64,000 nt of DNA from Citrobacter sp. On2M (GTDB lineage: Bacteria; Pseudomonadota; Gammaproteobacteria; Enterobacterales; Enterobacteriaceae), in the NCBI RefSeq assembly GCF_018035235.1, contig NZ_WPCV01000002.1, positions 186,001 to 250,000 on the forward strand, written 5' to 3'. This document shows, piece by piece, positions 51,060 through 59,960 of the stretch. A program made the translations under genes and the position numbers. The notes under the pieces are model-generated. The model was not told the origin of the DNA. It was given only the letters and a program-made list of their open reading frames with translations, and did not search any database. Position 1 is the first letter of the stretch, and the number at the start of each line of letters is the position of its first letter.

Positions 51060-51167
51060 CTTACCGGAGGCTATATGGATCCCGATCCCACCCCTCTCCC
51101 TAAATGGAGAAACAACCCTTTCCGGTAAGCTTGTCTTTCACTGTCTTACCGGAACAGTAAGACAGTG
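51060..51167 (+). promoter_or_regulatory. mgtA leader with mutually exclusive hairpins (Mg2+/proline-responsive)
   Basis: CTTACCGGA occurs at 51060-51068 and again at 51145-51153; each can pair with TCCGGTAAG at 51121-51129, the end of mgtL. A competing stem pairs CACTGTCTTAC (51139-51149) with GTAAGACAGTG (51157-51167). This is the layout of the known mgtA leader, in which translation of mgtL and Mg2+ decide between structures that allow or stop transcription. Confidence 0.8.
51075..51128 (+). CDS. mgtL: MgtL leader peptide
   Basis: 17 codons reading MDPDPTPLPKWRNNPFR with ribosome site CGGAGG upstream. Four prolines fall within the first nine residues and a fifth near the end, the feature that couples proline levels and Mg2+ to mgtA expression in Salmonella. 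The coding end overlaps the switching hairpin. Confidence 0.93.
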   Translation: MDPDPTPLPKWRNNPFR

Positions 51168-51271
51168 ACGTTCTGACGTCCCTGTTACGATTATTAGATT
51201 GCCATCAGGCAAGGATTTGCCACGCCTGAAGGATTTACTGCCCTGTTTATACGGGGGCAGAGGGACTGCCT

Positions 51272-53980
51272 ATGTTCAAAAATATTACTCGCCAGCTGTT
51301 TGCCCGGCTAAACCGACATTTACCGTATCGTTTGGTGCATCGCGATCCGCTACCCAATGCGCAGACCGTTGCCAGCACGCCGATCCCGCCTTCGCTGAGC
51401 GAACATTGCCTGAAAATGGCGCTGATGGACGAAGAAGCGTTGTGGAAAACGTTCGGCACGCACCCGGAAGGGTTGAACGCTGCAGAAGTGGAAAACGCTC
51501 GCGAGTTACATGGCGAGAACCAGCTACCGGCGCAGAAGCCGTCGCCATGGTGGGTACATCTGTGGGTCTGCTACCGCAACCCGTTTAATATTCTGCTGAC
51601 TATCCTCGGTGCGATTTCCTATGCCACCGAGGATCTGTTTGCTGCGGGCGTCATCGCGCTGATGGTTATCATCTCCACGCTGCTGAATTTTGTGCAGGAA
51701 GCGCGTTCCACCAAAGCGGCGGATGCGTTGAAAGCAATGGTCAGTAACACCGCGACGGTGCTACGCGTCATCAACGAGAAAGGGGAGAACGGCTGGGTTG
51801 AACTGCCGATCGACCAGCTGGTCCCTGGTGATATTCTCAAACTGGCAGCAGGGGATATGATCCCAGCCGATCTGCGTGTGGTGCAGGCTCGTGATCTGTT
51901 TGTGGCACAGGCTTCGCTGACCGGCGAATCGCTGCCGGTGGAGAAAGTCGCCACCAGCCGCGACCCGCAGCAAAGCAACCCGCTGGAATGCGATACCCTG
52001 TGCTTTATGGGCACTAACGTGGTGAGCGGTACGGCGCAGGCCATCGTGATTGCGACCGGCGCTAATACCTGGTTCGGGCAACTGGCGGGCCGCGTCAGCG
52101 AGCAAGAAAGCGAGCAGAATGCCTTCCAGAAAGGGATCAGCCGCGTCAGTATGCTGCTGATCCGCTTTATGCTGGTGATGGCGCCGATTGTGCTGATCAT
52201 CAACGGTTATACCAAAGGCGATTGGTGGGAAGCGGCGCTGTTTGCGCTGTCTGTGGCGGTGGGATTGACCCCAGAGATGTTGCCGATGATCGTCACCTCA
52301 ACGCTGGCACGCGGGGCGGTGAAGCTGTCAAAACAAAAGGTCATCGTCAAACACCTCGACGCCATCCAGAATTTTGGTGCGATGGATATTCTGTGTACCG
52401 ATAAAACCGGCACGCTGACGCAAGATAAAATTGTGCTGGAGAATCATACCGATATCTCCGGCAAGCCCAGTGAACACGTCCTGCATTCTGCGTGGCTGAA
52501 CAGCCATTACCAGACCGGGCTGAAGAATCTGCTGGATACGGCGGTGCTGGAAGGCGTGGACGAAGAATCCGCCCGCCGTCTCTCTACCCGCTGGCAAAAA
52601 ATCGACGAGATCCCGTTTGATTTCGAACGCCGCCGCATGTCGGTGGTGGTCGCTGAAGAAACCGATGTACATCAACTGGTGTGTAAAGGCGCGCTGCAGG
52701 AGATCCTTAGCGTCTGCACCCAGGTACGCCACAATGGTGAGATTGTTCCGTTAGACGACAACATGCTGCGTCGGGTGAAACGCGTCACGGACACGCTGAA
52801 CCGTCAGGGGCTGCGCGTAGTGGCGGTGGCAACGAAGTATCTGCCCGCGCGTGAGGGCGATTACCAGCGTATTGATGAATCCGATCTGATCCTCGAAGGC
52901 TATATCGCGTTCCTCGATCCGCCGAAAGAGACCACCGCACCGGCGCTTAAAGCGCTGAAAGCCAGCGGTATTACGGTGAAAATCCTCACCGGCGATAGCG
53001 AGCTGGTGGCGGCGAAAGTGTGTCATGAAGTGGGACTGGATGCGGGCGATGTGGTGATTGGCAGCAGCATTGAAGGGTTAAGCGATGACGAACTGGCAAA
53101 ACTGGCCCAGCGCACCACGCTGTTTGCCCGCCTGACGCCAATGCACAAAGAGCGCATTGTTACGCTGCTCAAGCGTGAAGGTCATGTGGTCGGCTTTATG
53201 GGGGATGGCATTAACGACGCTCCGGCGCTGCGCGCGGCGGACATCGGTATCTCTGTTGATGGCGCGGTCGATATTGCGCGTGAAGCGGCAGATATTATCC
53301 TGCTGGAAAAGAGCCTGATGGTGCTGGAAGAAGGGGTGATCGAAGGACGCCGTACCTTTTCTAACATGTTGAAGTACATCAAAATGACCGCCAGTTCTAA
53401 CTTCGGTAACGTATTTAGTGTGCTGGTGGCGAGTGCCTTTTTACCGTTCCTGCCAATGTTGCCGCTGCACTTACTGATTCAGAACCTGCTGTACGATGTA
53501 TCCCAGGTGGCGATTCCGTTTGATAACGTTGACGAAGAGCAGATCAAAAAGCCACAGCGCTGGAATCCCGCCGATCTGGGCCGCTTTATGCTCTTCTTTG
53601 GGCCGATCAGCTCCATTTTCGACATTCTGACATTTTGCCTGATGTGGTTCGTCTTCCATGCGAATACGCCAGAACATCAGACGTTGTTCCAGTCGGGCTG
53701 GTTCGTGGTGGGGCTGCTGTCGCAAACGCTGATTGTGCATATGATCCGTACCCGTCGCGTGCCGTTTATCCAAAGCCGCGCCGCATGGCCGCTGATGCTG
53801 ATGACGCTGGTGGTGATGGTGGTGGGTATTGCATTGCCATTCTCGCCGCTGGCCAGCTACCTGCAATTGCAGGCGCTGCCGCTGAGCTACTTCCCGTGGC
53901 TGATTGCGATTCTGGCGGGTTACATGACATTGACCCAATTAGTGAAAGGTTTTTATAGCCGCCGCTACGGCTGGCAGTAA
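51272..53980 (+). CDS. mgtA: Magnesium-translocating P-type ATPase MgtA
   Basis: 902 residues, the Salmonella length. P-type ATPase hallmarks in order: the actuator motif LTGESLPVEK, the phosphorylation site DILCTDKTGTLTQ and the hinge GDGINDAPALRAADIG, with membrane helices grouped around residues 95-155, 285-350 and the C-terminal 200. It imports Mg2+ across the inner membrane under Mg2+ starvation. Confidence 0.98.
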   Translation: MFKNITRQLFARLNRHLPYRLVHRDPLPNAQTVASTPIPPSLSEHCLKMALMDEEALWKTFGTHPEGLNAAEVENARELHGENQLPAQKPSPWWVHLWVCYRNPFNILLTILGAISYATEDLFAAGVIALMVIISTLLNFVQEARSTKAADALKAMVSNTATVLRVINEKGENGWVELPIDQLVPGDILKLAAGDMIPADLRVVQARDLFVAQASLTGESLPVEKVATSRDPQQSNPLECDTLCFMGTNVVSGTAQAIVIATGANTWFGQLAGRVSEQESEQNAFQKGISRVSMLLIRFMLVMAPIVLIINGYTKGDWWEAALFALSVAVGLTPEMLPMIVTSTLARGAVKLSKQKVIVKHLDAIQNFGAMDILCTDKTGTLTQDKIVLENHTDISGKPSEHVLHSAWLNSHYQTGLKNLLDTAVLEGVDEESARRLSTRWQKIDEIPFDFERRRMSVVVAEETDVHQLVCKGALQEILSVCTQVRHNGEIVPLDDNMLRRVKRVTDTLNRQGLRVVAVATKYLPAREGDYQRIDESDLILEGYIAFLDPPKETTAPALKALKASGITVKILTGDSELVAAKVCHEVGLDAGDVVIGSSIEGLSDDELAKLAQRTTLFARLTPMHKERIVTLLKREGHVVGFMGDGINDAPALRAADIGISVDGAVDIAREAADIILLEKSLMVLEEGVIEGRRTFSNMLKYIKMTASSNFGNVFSVLVASAFLPFLPMLPLHLLIQNLLYDVSQVAIPFDNVDEEQIKKPQRWNPADLGRFMLFFGPISSIFDILTFCLMWFVFHANTPEHQTLFQSGWFVVGLLSQTLIVHMIRTRRVPFIQSRAAWPLMLMTLVVMVVGIALPFSPLASYLQLQALPLSYFPWLIAILAGYMTLTQLVKGFYSRRYGWQ

Positions 53981-53994
53981 TCCTCAACATCTCT

Positions 53995-54032
53995 GCAGGA
54001 TGGTGTTAATACCATCCTGCATTTCACTTTTT
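53995..54032 (+). terminator. Terminator after mgtA
   Basis: GCAGGATGGT (53995-54004) pairs with ACCATCCTGC (54011-54020) around GTTAAT, followed by a T-rich stretch. Confidence 0.8.
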
Positions 54033-54355
54033 CATTCGAAAGATATTCTCCCGAAATATTGGTGTTTTATTTTTATTGAAATGCTAACGCGGGTTGTTAG
54101 TATCAAATCGCCATCCTTGCGTTGTTTATTTATCAATAAAACGATCTGCATTGCAAAAATGAAACAGTGTGCTAAAAATTTTAAGTGTCTGCGATTTTTT
54201 GTGAACGTAGTCATCGAAATAAATTGTTACACCAGTTAGTCTGCGCAGGTAACGTCGGTAAGAAAGTTTCTCGCTGCCCGTTTTTAATTCCGGCAGTCAT
54301 TTGCTCTGCAAGCTATTCCTGTTAATGGATATTATGAACTTCTGGAGAAGGACAA
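54033..54355. other. AT-rich gap between mgtA and the TRAP operon
   Basis: About 320 bases without a credible gene; short ORFs here lack ribosome sites. TGTGA-ACGTAG-TCATC at 54200-54215 is a weak CRP-like site about 140 bases before the TRAP operon. The ribosome site GGAGAAGG precedes the dctP-type ATG. Confidence 0.4.
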
Positions 54356-55333
54356 ATGAAACTGACAAAAAACCTGTTAAGTCTGTGTATTGGCGCGTCT
54401 GTATTACTGGCGAGTCATGCAACGCTGGCACAAACCTTTCGCGCCGCAGATGTGCATCCGGCTGATTACCCGAACGTTGTTGCCGTGAAACATATGGGGG
54501 AAAAACTTAGCGCTGCCACCGACGGTCGTTTGGAGATTAAAACCTTTCCCGGTGGCGTGTTAGGCGACGAAAAGCAGATGATTGAGCAGGCGCAATTAGG
54601 TGCTATCGATATTATTCGTGTCTCAATGACGCCAGTCGCCGCTATTCTCCCTGAAATTAACGTGTTTACCCTGCCATACATTTTCCGTGATGAAGACCAT
54701 CTGCATAAGGTTCTCGACGGCATGATTGGTCAGGAGATTGGCGACCGCCTGACGGCCAACACCAAATCGCGGCTGGTGTTCCTCGGCTGGATGGATGCCG
54801 GAACGCGCAACCTGATCACCAAAAATCCGGTGGTGAAACCGGAAGATTTACACGGTATGAAAATCCGTGTTCAAGGGAGTCCGATAGCGCTGGATACCCT
54901 GAAAGCGATGGGCGCTAATTCCGTTGTCATGGGCGTTAGTGAAGTATTTAGCGGTATGCAGACCGGCGTTATTGATGGCACGGAAAATAACCCGCCAACG
55001 TTTGTTGCGCATAACTATTTGCCGGTCGTGAAAAACTATACCTGGAGCAAACACTTTATTATTCCTGAGCTTTTTCTGTTCTCGAAAGCCAAATGGGATA
55101 AGTTGAAAAAAGAAGACCAGGACCTCATTATTAAACTCGCCAAAGAAGCACAGGTAGAGCAACGAAAACTTTGGCAGGATTATAATGCGAAATCGCTGGA
55201 GACCATGAAAGCCAATGGCGTTCAGTTCCACGATATTGATACGGACTATTTCTATAAAGCCACGCAGTCAGTGCGGGATAATTACGGTAAAGACCACCAG
55301 GATTTGATCAAACGAATTCAGGATGTGAAGTAA
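54356..55333 (+). CDS. TRAP transporter substrate-binding protein (DctP family)
   Basis: 325 residues. The signal peptide (MKLTKNLLSLCIGASVLLASHATLAQ) precedes a DctP/P-type binding fold. The carboxylate-binding Arg context MKIRVQGSPIALDTLKAMGA and the SEVFSGMQTGVIDGTENNPPTF segment are conserved. The cargo is an organic or sugar acid; by resemblance a hexuronate- or keto-acid-type ligand is plausible but unproven. First gene of a three-gene operon with no enzymes beside it. Confidence 0.88.
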   Translation: MKLTKNLLSLCIGASVLLASHATLAQTFRAADVHPADYPNVVAVKHMGEKLSAATDGRLEIKTFPGGVLGDEKQMIEQAQLGAIDIIRVSMTPVAAILPEINVFTLPYIFRDEDHLHKVLDGMIGQEIGDRLTANTKSRLVFLGWMDAGTRNLITKNPVVKPEDLHGMKIRVQGSPIALDTLKAMGANSVVMGVSEVFSGMQTGVIDGTENNPPTFVAHNYLPVVKNYTWSKHFIIPELFLFSKAKWDKLKKEDQDLIIKLAKEAQVEQRKLWQDYNAKSLETMKANGVQFHDIDTDYFYKATQSVRDNYGKDHQDLIKRIQDVK

Positions 55334-55395
55334 TTCATCAGGTGGAGGATATCAACCCTCTGCCTGAATCTTTTGATTAATTCGAGGTGATGATT

Positions 55396-55905
55396 ATGGG
55401 TGAATGCTATTCATCGGTAATGGATTTTCTTTATCGGGTGTCAATGTGGATTGCCGGTATCGCATTATTGGTCATGGTCGCCATTATCCCCATTGGTATA
55501 TTCGCGCGTTATGTTCTGAATAACGCCCTGTCATGGCCTGAACCCGTCGCTATTCTGTGTATGGTGACATTCACCTTTATTGGCGCGGCGGTGAGCTATC
55601 GTGCAGGCTCGCATATTGCGGTAAGTATGGTGATTGACCGTCTGGGTGAGGCTTCCCGCCGTTATTGCTCGGTAATCGCTGACGTTATGTTAGTGGCGAT
55701 AAGCCTTTTTATCCTCTGGTACGGAACCAATCTCTGTCTTGAACTGTGGGGCCAGCCCGTGGCCGAATTCCCGCTTTTAAGCGCCGGGCAAAACTACCTT
55801 CCATTGCCGCTTGGCTCTGCCATAACGCTGCTGTTTATCGCAGAAAAGATTTTCCGTGGTCCGCAATACCAACGTCCTGTTGTCATGCTGGGATCGACCA
55901 GCTAG
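55396..55905 (+). CDS. TRAP transporter small membrane subunit (DctQ family)
   Basis: 169 residues from the ATG at 55396, eight bases after GAGG; in-frame GTG/ATG codons at 55387 and 55390 overlap that site. Four helices with the conserved FARYVLNNALSWPEPVA segment. It couples the binding protein to the DctM channel. Confidence 0.88.
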   Translation: MGECYSSVMDFLYRVSMWIAGIALLVMVAIIPIGIFARYVLNNALSWPEPVAILCMVTFTFIGAAVSYRAGSHIAVSMVIDRLGEASRRYCSVIADVMLVAISLFILWYGTNLCLELWGQPVAEFPLLSAGQNYLPLPLGSAITLLFIAEKIFRGPQYQRPVVMLGSTS

Positions 55906-55935
55906 TTACCGCCCCCATTTCAGAAAGGAAAGCAG

Positions 55936-57222
55936 ATGGATGCATTTATTCTCGTCTTTACGCTCGGCATTATGCTGGCAATTGGGGTACCGGTAGCGTA
56001 TGCGGTTGGCATTAGCGCCATCATTGGGGCCTGGTACATAGATATTCCGCTGGAAGCGGTAATGATCCAACTGACCAGCGGGGTGAATAAGTTTTCGCTG
56101 CTGGCGATCCCATTCTTTATTCTGGCTGGGGCTATTATGGCCGAAGGGGGAATTGCGCGGCGACTGGTGAACTTTGCCTATATTTTTGTTGGCTTTATTC
56201 GCGGCGGACTGTCGCTGGTAAACATTGTGGCATCAACCTTTTTTGGCGCTATTTCTGGATCGTCTGTAGCTGATACCGCATCCATTGGTTCGGTAATGAT
56301 CCCGGAAATGGATAAAAAAGGTTATCCGCGCGACTTTGCCGCGGCGGTAACGGCCAGTGGTTCGGTGCAGGCGATTCTTACGCCGCCCAGCCATAACTCG
56401 GTTATCTATTCGCTGGCTACAGGCGGCACGGTGTCGATTGCCGCACTGTTCATCGCCGGGATCCTGCCGGGCCTGCTGTTAAGCCTCAGCCTGATGGTGA
56501 TGTGCGTGGCTTTTGCGCACAAGCGCGGTTATCCAAAAGGGGAACGCGTACCGTTTCGCCAGGCGCTGAAGATTTTCGTCGATACGCTGTGGGGCTTGAT
56601 GACGGTTGTGATCATCATGGGCGGCATTTTGTCAGGTATCTTTACCGCGACGGAGTCTGCGGCGATTGCCTGTCTTTGGGCCTTCTTTGTCACCATGTTT
56701 ATCTATCGTGACTATAAATGGTCTGAGCTGCCGAAGCTGATGTTCCGCACGGTGAAAACGGTCACCATCGTGATGATCCTGATAGGCTTTGCCGCCGCGT
56801 TTGGGGCCGTCATGACCTATATGCAGTTGCCGATGCGTATCACCGAAGCCTTCACCAGTATTTCGGACAACAAATACGTCATTCTGATGTGCATTAACAT
56901 CATGCTGCTGCTGATCGGTACGCTGATGGACATGGCGCCGCTGATCCTGATCCTGACGCCGGTGCTACTACCGGTGACCAACGCGCTCGGCATTGATCCG
57001 GTCCATTTTGGCATGATCATGCTGGTGAACTTAGGGATTGGCCTGATTACGCCACCGGTAGGGTCGGTGCTGTTTGTGGCCAGTGCGGTGAGTAAGCAGA
57101 AAATAGAGCAGGTGGTAAAGGCGATGCTGCCATTCTACCTCGTGCTATTCCTGGTGCTGATGCTCGTGACATACATTCCGGCGATTTCGCTATTCCTGCC
57201 GAAACTGTTTGGTGTAATGTGA
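55936..57222 (+). CDS. TRAP transporter large permease (DctM family)
   Basis: 428 residues with about twelve helices. Family features include FFILAGAIMAEGGIARRL, FFGAISGSSVADTASIGSVMIPEM and LGIGLITPPVGSVLFVA. It is a Na+-coupled symporter subunit, third in the operon, 30 bases after the DctQ gene behind AGAAAGGAAAGC. Confidence 0.9.
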   Translation: MDAFILVFTLGIMLAIGVPVAYAVGISAIIGAWYIDIPLEAVMIQLTSGVNKFSLLAIPFFILAGAIMAEGGIARRLVNFAYIFVGFIRGGLSLVNIVASTFFGAISGSSVADTASIGSVMIPEMDKKGYPRDFAAAVTASGSVQAILTPPSHNSVIYSLATGGTVSIAALFIAGILPGLLLSLSLMVMCVAFAHKRGYPKGERVPFRQALKIFVDTLWGLMTVVIIMGGILSGIFTATESAAIACLWAFFVTMFIYRDYKWSELPKLMFRTVKTVTIVMILIGFAAAFGAVMTYMQLPMRITEAFTSISDNKYVILMCINIMLLLIGTLMDMAPLILILTPVLLPVTNALGIDPVHFGMIMLVNLGIGLITPPVGSVLFVASAVSKQKIEQVVKAMLPFYLVLFLVLMLVTYIPAISLFLPKLFGVM

Positions 57223-57226
57223 TAAA

Positions 57227-57255
57227 TGCCCGGTGGCGCTCACGCTTACCGGGCC
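57227..57255. repeat. REP element after the TRAP operon
   Basis: TGCCCGGTGGCGCTCACGCTTACCGGGCC, almost the same unit as the one after mpl at 33213, directly follows the DctM stop. Confidence 0.8.
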
Positions 57256-57413
57256 AACCTAAATTCACTCCGGGCTTCCATGCCCGTTTTTTTGTCTTTC
57301 GCCCAATACAGCTAAATATTTTCTGAATTATGGCATTGCCAGTGTCTTCCAACAGAATACGCCAGATTATAAATGTTAATATCTTGTCATGTTAATTATT
57401 CTTAGGCGGTATT

Positions 57414-58088
57414 ATGAACGGTTATATATTGGGGAGAGATGATCCTGAATATAGTATTGATGTTGGAAGTGGTGAATGGTGCAGTGCGGGGAATTTTTCA
57501 GATCAATTTTATTATTATAAATATTACCTGGAACAGTTGATTGATGGGAGCTTATATTTAAAGTATCGCTATCCTTTTGCTCGAGAAAATTTACTGCATT
57601 ATTTGCAAAATACGGGTGAAGACATACATATTAACTTAACTGATATGATGGGAAAATCAGCCCAGTTAAAGGATAATTATGTGCAATTATTGGATGCAGC
57701 AAAGAGTTTTTGTAAAACATTATCGCCAGGCCAGCATGAGTTTACTTCTGAGCATGTTAATACTGATGATTTTATTTCTAGCGATCCAGACTTGTTTTAT
57801 GCTATAGGAGGTTATCAATACTGGGGCAAAGGTCAGGTGCAAATTACCGAAGATAAGTATAAAAATACGATGAGCAATGGTAGTAGATTATGTAGTTATG
57901 ATTTGACATTTCAGTTTAAGTTTTTTGACAGGTATAACTGGAATATTAGTGTCGCAAATTCTGGCGTTCGTTTAGGTAGTATCGTTCCGGTGAATGATAC
58001 TTTTATGGGGAGGTTTCATCAGGAGTGTCTGGCCAGAGAGTACAATATTTTTGGTGCCATTGAGTCAGAGGTAAAATGGCATGACTGA
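57414..58088 (+). CDS. Unknown 224-residue protein, first gene of an AT-rich cassette
   Basis: Not recognised with confidence. The protein is soluble-looking, with no signal peptide or membrane helix, and rich in Tyr, Asp and Asn. Notable segments are FYAIGGYQYWGKGQVQIT, RLCSYDLTFQFKFFDRYNWN and the C-terminal FMGRFHQECLAREYNIFGAI, which vaguely recalls C-terminal toxin domains of secreted polymorphic effectors. Codon use and base composition are far more AT-rich than the flanks, a sign of recent acquisition. It overlaps the next gene by 8 bases. An effector/immunity role is speculative. Confidence 0.7.
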   Translation: MNGYILGRDDPEYSIDVGSGEWCSAGNFSDQFYYYKYYLEQLIDGSLYLKYRYPFARENLLHYLQNTGEDIHINLTDMMGKSAQLKDNYVQLLDAAKSFCKTLSPGQHEFTSEHVNTDDFISSDPDLFYAIGGYQYWGKGQVQITEDKYKNTMSNGSRLCSYDLTFQFKFFDRYNWNISVANSGVRLGSIVPVNDTFMGRFHQECLAREYNIFGAIESEVKWHD

Positions 58089-58500
58089 GCATAGCACTCT
58101 ATTTTACATGGAAAAAATACTTACTTTCGCTTTAGTTTGTGCCTTTTGTTATATGCTGTATATTATTTCGGTTTGCTGGTTACCCGTGCGTGAAAGTCAC
58201 TATCTTCTGGTTGTACAATGGTGCCGTAACGATGATTCAAATACCCACTATGCAAAGAATTTATCCTGGCATGGTTTATATGTTTATTTGGAGAAATCGT
58301 CTGGGGATATTATTGTAAGGGAAATGAACACTCCTCTACACGATCCATTTCAGTCTTACCGGTACGTTTACCGTAAAATTGCACATGAAAATGATATATC
58401 CTTGGTCGCAGAGAAATGGGGGGTAATTAAGTGTCAGGAAAAAAATAAAGCGCTCATTGGTTCATCTGGTTATTCTTTTTTATGGAGACATGACCAATGA
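58081..58500 (+). CDS. Unknown small membrane-anchored protein, second gene of the AT-rich cassette
   Basis: 139 residues. One N-terminal membrane helix (about residues 12-34, ILTFALVCAFCYMLYIISVCW) is followed by a polar domain probably exposed to the periplasm. It overlaps the first gene by 8 bases and the third by 4, so all three are co-translated. No family recognised. A membrane-tethered partner of a periplasm-active effector would look like this, but that is conjecture. Confidence 0.68.
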   Translation: MTEHSTLFYMEKILTFALVCAFCYMLYIISVCWLPVRESHYLLVVQWCRNDDSNTHYAKNLSWHGLYVYLEKSSGDIIVREMNTPLHDPFQSYRYVYRKIAHENDISLVAEKWGVIKCQEKNKALIGSSGYSFLWRHDQ

Positions 58501-58865
58501 ACACTTTTATAAGACGAGCTACTATAAAAACATTTTGTTTACTAATTATAATGTTTATCTGTATTTTTTCTATTAATTCAGTTGAAAGATATAACAATAT
58601 TGTTAGTTTTAAAATTCACAATAAGATAGTTTATACATTGGAAAAGATGAAAAATGATAATGATGATGATCTCAAAATTAATGTTTATAGTTCAAGGTTG
58701 TACTGGGTTTTAGGACAAACCTGTTTCTCAGAGAATATAGAATCACAGCAAAAAGGGGAAATGGAATTATATAATTGGGGAGTGGGGATAATCGAAAATG
58801 AAACCATCACCTTAAAGAATAATGGAAGAGAATTGATTTTTTCAGTTATAGGCTGCAATACTTAA
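58497..58865 (+). CDS. Unknown small membrane-anchored protein, third gene of the AT-rich cassette
   Basis: 122 residues starting at the ATG overlapping the previous stop (ATGA). One N-terminal hydrophobic helix (about 11-27, TFCLLIIMFICIFSIN) and a polar periplasm-type domain of about 90 residues, with two late cysteines that could form a disulfide. Very AT-rich. It resembles the second gene's product in design, not in sequence. Function unknown. Confidence 0.66.
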   Translation: MNTFIRRATIKTFCLLIIMFICIFSINSVERYNNIVSFKIHNKIVYTLEKMKNDNDDDLKINVYSSRLYWVLGQTCFSENIESQQKGEMELYNWGVGIIENETITLKNNGRELIFSVIGCNT

Positions 58866-58869
58866 GGAA

Positions 58870-58885
58870 CCCTGCCAGAGCAGGG
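58870..58885. terminator. Hairpin between the AT-rich cassette and ridA
   Basis: CCCTGC-CAGA-GCAGGG forms a short stem between convergent genes. No long T-tract follows on either side, so it is a moderate terminator candidate. Confidence 0.5.
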
Positions 58886-58899
58886 CTCTCTAATAAGAT

Positions 58900-59286
58900 T
58901 TAGCGACGAACGGCGATCGCTTCAATCTCGATTTTCACGTCTTTCGGCAGACGGGCAACTTCCACGCAAGAACGCGCCGGGAAGGTCGCGTTGTGCTCGG
59001 TGAAGAACGCTTCGTAGGTGGCGTTGACGGTGGCGAAATCGTTCAGGTCTTTAACGAAAACGGTCGTTTTTACGATGTCGCCCACTTTCAGACCAGCTGC
59101 TTCAACGATAGCTTTTACGTTTTCCAGCGACTGACGTGCCTGAGCGGACACGTCTTCCGCTACGGCACCGGTTTTCGGATCGACCGGGATCTGACCGGAA
59201 GTGATTACCATGCTACCCAGGTCAACGCCCTGAACGTATGGGCCGATTGCTGCTGGTGCATTTTCCGTCGCGATAGTCTTGCTCAT
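58900..59286 (-). CDS. ridA: 2-iminobutanoate/2-iminopropanoate deaminase RidA
   Basis: 128 residues starting MSKTIATENAPAAIGPYVQG. The catalytic arginine context FPARSCVEVARLPKDVKIEIEAIA is intact. RidA hydrolyses reactive 2-aminoacrylate and related imines released by PLP enzymes. It follows pyrI on the same strand after about 200 bases. Confidence 0.97.
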   Translation of the reverse strand: MSKTIATENAPAAIGPYVQGVDLGSMVITSGQIPVDPKTGAVAEDVSAQARQSLENVKAIVEAAGLKVGDIVKTTVFVKDLNDFATVNATYEAFFTEHNATFPARSCVEVARLPKDVKIEIEAIAVRR

Positions 59287-59485
59287 GATTTCTCCTGAAT
59301 TACAGCGGTAGTAGAATGTTCCCGCCCATTATACACGTCATCCTTCACACTGCCTCTTCGTTGGCTACGTCCTCTTACCCTGGTCACATAGTTTACTATG
59401 CTCCCAGTGATAATCGGACTTGCCGCCTCGATGCATTGCGAATGCTTATGTGTAACGGGAGCCGGGATCTCATAACCAACCCCAA

Positions 59486-59947
59486 TTAGTTGGCCAGCAC
59501 CACATAATGCGAAAACTCTTTTTCACAGTATTTGCATTTGAGTGCGATATCATCAGCGCGTTTTTTCACTGCAAAACTGGAAGAAACCGGCTCAGCATGG
59601 CTGATGCAGTTGCTGTTCGGGCACACCAGTACGTTGTCGATGCGCTCCGGCAGGCTAGGGCGTGATTTACCCACCACGTCGTAATCATCAATGCGGTTTA
59701 CCGTTGCCTGCGGAGCGTACAGGGAGAGCTGGTTGACCTGCTCGTCGGTCAGGAACGTATTTTCGATTTTAATCAGGTCTTTACGGCCCATCTCACCAGA
59801 CGGCAGGTTCAGTCCGATGGTGATGCGCTGATCGGTTTCAGTCAGTTTGAACAGCGTCAGTAGCTTAAAACCAACCTGTGCGGGAATGTGGTCAATCACG
59901 GTGCCACGTTTGATGGCTTCAACCTGCAGTTTGTTATCGTGTGTCAT
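59486..59947 (-). CDS. pyrI: Aspartate carbamoyltransferase regulatory subunit PyrI
   Basis: 153 residues. An N-terminal nucleotide-binding domain and a C-terminal zinc domain with four cysteines (CPNSNC and CKYC) that bind the catalytic subunit. It mediates CTP inhibition and ATP activation. Thirteen bases separate it from pyrB. Confidence 0.98.
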   Translation of the reverse strand: MTHDNKLQVEAIKRGTVIDHIPAQVGFKLLTLFKLTETDQRITIGLNLPSGEMGRKDLIKIENTFLTDEQVNQLSLYAPQATVNRIDDYDVVGKSRPSLPERIDNVLVCPNSNCISHAEPVSSSFAVKKRADDIALKCKYCEKEFSHYVVLAN

Positions 59948-59960
59948 CTCTTTTTCTCCC

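Noticed and set aside
54000-54239. 79-codon ORF downstream of mgtA
   Set aside because: It starts inside the mgtA terminator hairpin, has no ribosome site and no recognisable protein features.
58870-58885. Possible attachment site or repeat marking the edge of the AT-rich cassette
   Set aside because: The short hairpin is not repeated at the other end of the cassette, and no direct repeats or integrase were seen.
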